The translations under genes were made by a program, and so were the position numbers. A DNA stretch of 64,000 bases from Hyalangium gracile (GTDB taxonomy: Bacteria; Myxococcota; Myxococcia; Myxococcales; Myxococcaceae), in NCBI RefSeq assembly GCF_020103725.1, contig NZ_JAHXBG010000003.1:496001-560000 (forward strand), given 5' to 3'. The notes beneath the pieces were generated by a model. It did not search any database. It was given only the letters and a program-made list of their open reading frames with translations, and had not been told where the DNA came from. Shown here one piece after another: positions 62,039-64,000 of this stretch. Each line of letters starts with the position of its first letter. The first letter of the stretch is position 1.

Positions 62039-63526
62039 TCAGTCCAGGGGCCACTGGTGCACGGGCGCGCCGGAGTCGGCGTGCTCGCGGTAGCGCTCCA
62101 GCAGCGCGGCCAGCGCGTCCTGTCTCGGCAGGTGCTCCTCCAGCTTCGTAAGGACGCGCCGCTGCCAGCCGGCTCCGCTGCGCCGCGACGCCACGCGGGC
62201 CGCGATGATGTCGAGCATCGCGTCCGCGTCGGAGGCCTCCACGCCCGCCTCCACCAGGCCGCGCCGCGCGATGGGCAGCAGCCTGGGCACCAGCTCCGTC
62301 ACCGGCACCCGCTGGGGCGAGGGCGCCGTCTCCGAGGGCCAGAGCAGCTCCGCGTCCATTCCCTGCTGCGCGGCCTTGAGGAAGTTGCCCCGCGCCCAGT
62401 GGAAGGGCATCGCCGGCAGCAGCGCGTCCATCTGGTCCGCCAGGCCCAGCGTCAGCCCGAGCAGCAGCGCGCCGTTGGCCACCATGTCCACCACCGTGGG
62501 GCCCGCCGGCAGCGCCCGGAACTCGATGCGCAGGTGCCCCCCGCTCTTCGGATCATAGATGGCGCGGTTCCAGTTCCAGATGGTGCTCTGGTGCAGCCGC
62601 AGCTCGTCCAGCCCCGGGAGCTGTCCGCGCGCCACGCACTCCAGCGGGGACTCCGGGCCCACCACCGGCAGCAGCGGCGCGTGCAGCGCCACCGCCTCCG
62701 CGAACAGCTCCAGCGCGCCCTCCCTCGCCCAGCCGTGGCCGAACGTCACGCGCGCGTGAGAGCCGGCGCCCTCGTGTGACTCGCCCCGATCGTCCACCGC
62801 CTGCCGGAAGAGCGCCACCCGCGTCTCGTCCCACAGCCTCCGCCCGAGGAAGAACGGCGAGTTGGTGGACACCGCCAGCACGGGCGCCGTCACGAACTGC
62901 GCCGCGTTGTACATCCGGGCGAACTCCGAGGGCTCCACGCGCAGGTGGAACTGGAGCGACGTGTTGGCCCCCTCCAGCGTCACGTCATCCCAGGTGAGCG
63001 ACAGGGAGTCCTCTCCCGCGATGGCGACCTGGAAGGGCGCGTCTCCCCGCCGGCTCCGGATGGCGGCGGAGAGCGCCCGGTAGCGCGGCTTGCCCGTCAG
63101 CGCGTGGCTGCCCAGGTCCTTCTCTCTCAAGGTGGGGAGGATGCCCGTGACGACCACCTGGGCGCCCTGTGTCGCCGCCGCGCGACGCACCTCGCGCAGC
63201 GCGTCCTCGAACTCCTTGCGCAGGGCGGTGAAGGGGCGCCCGGCCAGCGAGGAGGGGCGCAGGTTGCATTCCAGGTTGAACCGGTCGAGCTCCAGCGTCA
63301 CCCGGGGGTCCACCGTCTGGCTCAGCACCTGCCGGTTCACCGGCAGCGGGAAGCCCGCGGAGTCCACCAGGAACATCTCCAGTTCGGCGCCCACCGTGCG
63401 TGGGCCGGTGCCGAAGCCTGGCCGCGAGAGCACTCTGCGCAGCGCCTCCAGGTTCTCGGAAAGGCGCTGCGAGAAGCGCCGGTAGTCCTCGGGAGAGAAA
63501 TCCTCGCGTTCGATCGCCAGACCCAT
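62039..63526 (-). CDS. Glutamate-cysteine ligase family (GCS2) protein
   Basis: A 495-aa protein of the GCS2-type ATP-dependent carboxylate-amine ligase family. Motifs: VGAELEMFLVD near residue 45, FNLECNLRP, GANTSLQFHLRV (the metal/nucleotide region) and HLRIEFRALPAGPTVVDMVAN. It may form gamma-glutamyl bonds, as in glutathione or related small thiols, but substrate assignment within this family is often uncertain. Convergent with the LytTR gene by 3 bp, and divergent from the partial DUF1499 gene. Confidence 0.82.
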   Translation of the reverse strand: MGLAIEREDFSPEDYRRFSQRLSENLEALRRVLSRPGFGTGPRTVGAELEMFLVDSAGFPLPVNRQVLSQTVDPRVTLELDRFNLECNLRPSSLAGRPFTALRKEFEDALREVRRAAATQGAQVVVTGILPTLREKDLGSHALTGKPRYRALSAAIRSRRGDAPFQVAIAGEDSLSLTWDDVTLEGANTSLQFHLRVEPSEFARMYNAAQFVTAPVLAVSTNSPFFLGRRLWDETRVALFRQAVDDRGESHEGAGSHARVTFGHGWAREGALELFAEAVALHAPLLPVVGPESPLECVARGQLPGLDELRLHQSTIWNWNRAIYDPKSGGHLRIEFRALPAGPTVVDMVANGALLLGLTLGLADQMDALLPAMPFHWARGNFLKAAQQGMDAELLWPSETAPSPQRVPVTELVPRLLPIARRGLVEAGVEASDADAMLDIIAARVASRRSGAGWQRRVLTKLEEHLPRQDALAALLERYREHADSGAPVHQWPLD

Positions 63527-63633
63527 GTGTGAGACATGGGCACTGCCCCCATTCCCGGCAGGCGGCCCACCGCTGGCCCGCTCCTGCTCGCCTGCCCCAG
63601 GGACGGTCAGGGCTTGACCGGCGGGCTGCCTCC

Positions 63634-64000
63634 ATGCAAGGCGAGCAGGCGATGAGCCTGCTCACCGCCCTGACCCGGAACGTCGCGGAGACCTCGCCCC
63701 AGCACGAGGATCCCCGCCTGCGCACTCGTAGCTATCCCCTGTCCCGTGAGACGGTGTGGAGCACCGTCCAGGAGCTGGCGACCTCCCAGGAGGGCTGGAC
63801 GATCGTCCGGACGGACCCCGCCGAGGGCGTGCTGGAGGCCGAGGCCCGCACCCGCCTCTTCAAGTTCGTGGACGACGTCACCCTGCGCGTGCGCCCCGCC
63901 AGCGGCCAGCGCATCTCCGTGGACCTCTCGTCCCGCTCCCGCGTGGGCAAGGGAGACCTGGGCACCAATGCCCGGCGGATCGGCCGGTTCCTCGCCGCGC
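63634..64000 (+). CDS. DUF1499-type protein, 5' part (cut by window end)
   Basis: The reading frame starts at ATG 63634 (another at 63652) and is still open at the window end after 122 codons. TRSYPLSRETVWSTVQELA, GWTIVRTDPAEGVLEAEARTRLF, FVDDVTLRVR and SRSRVGKGDLGTNARRI fit DUF1499, a family of small proteins of unknown role. Only the last few residues should be missing. Divergent from the glutamate-cysteine ligase family gene. Confidence 0.75.
   Translation, partial: MQGEQAMSLLTALTRNVAETSPQHEDPRLRTRSYPLSRETVWSTVQELATSQEGWTIVRTDPAEGVLEAEARTRLFKFVDDVTLRVRPASGQRISVDLSSRSRVGKGDLGTNARRIGRFLAA

Overview
The window is a high-GC (roughly 70%) chromosomal segment of a fruiting myxobacterium, most likely Cystobacterineae (Myxococcus/Archangium/Cystobacter/Stigmatella type). 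The markers are a csgA (C-signal) gene lying convergent with pdxH and next to hemG, a SitA/SitI-like swarm-inhibition toxin-immunity pair, a Glt/Nfs-like (AgmX/PglI) envelope operon, an apparent MYXO-CTERM tail, and many lipoproteins. Genes are densely packed with frequent 1-4 bp start/stop overlaps. I see no rRNA, tRNA, CRISPR array, insertion sequence or prophage.

Layout. 1-2.6 kb: an FAD-dependent GMC dehydrogenase with its small subunit. 3-5.6 kb: a GGAEGA-repeat protein with a three-segment 5' leader, then a SitA/SitI-like cassette whose borders are a 44-bp direct repeat, as if it had inserted into a terminator. 5.7-16 kb: small lipoproteins, then a five-gene minus-strand set of surface proteins. 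Three of these are VWA + calcium-repeat lipoproteins sharing a C-terminal module (one has lost its MIDAS), one is a thrombospondin type-3 protein with a MYXO-CTERM-like tail, and one is a PPC-like lipoprotein. 16-24 kb: housekeeping and accessory genes (DbpA helicase, glycan-binding-type protein, GntR regulator, TauE exporter, di-haem propeller protein). 24.4-35.9 kb: an eight-gene, largely translationally coupled operon encoding a Glt/Nfs-like trans-envelope complex (FHA/TonB-like AgmX/PglI protein, outer-membrane barrel, TPR proteins, lipoproteins) without its motor genes. 36-47 kb: EamA transporter, desaturase, three histidine kinases in a row with tandem duplication, a radical SAM protein behind a 10-codon upstream ORF, a kinase with a PhnD-like sensor domain, and a metallopeptidase. 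47-56 kb: LEA-type lipoproteins, aat, a membrane-anchored methyltransferase, a CNNM/CorC protein, a Ser/Thr kinase and glgA. 56.6-59.4 kb: pdxH-csgA-hemG. 59.5-62 kb: a coupled operon of a 36-aa membrane peptide, a sugar transferase, a LytS-type kinase and a LytTR regulator. 62-64 kb: a glutamate-cysteine ligase family protein and a DUF1499 protein cut by the window end.

The most interesting signals are: (i) three dispersed hairpins with a constant TGCTTGT loop, in the same orientation relative to the upstream gene, with stems that change but stay paired; (ii) the SitA/SitI-like cassette bracketed by a 44-bp repeat of a gene end and terminator; (iii) the Glt/Nfs-like operon; (iv) a CsgA orthologue with Thr where the catalytic Ser135 should be; (v) the leader of the repeat protein, in which one segment can pair with either of two others. 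All family names come from reading the sequence and from memory; no database search was run.
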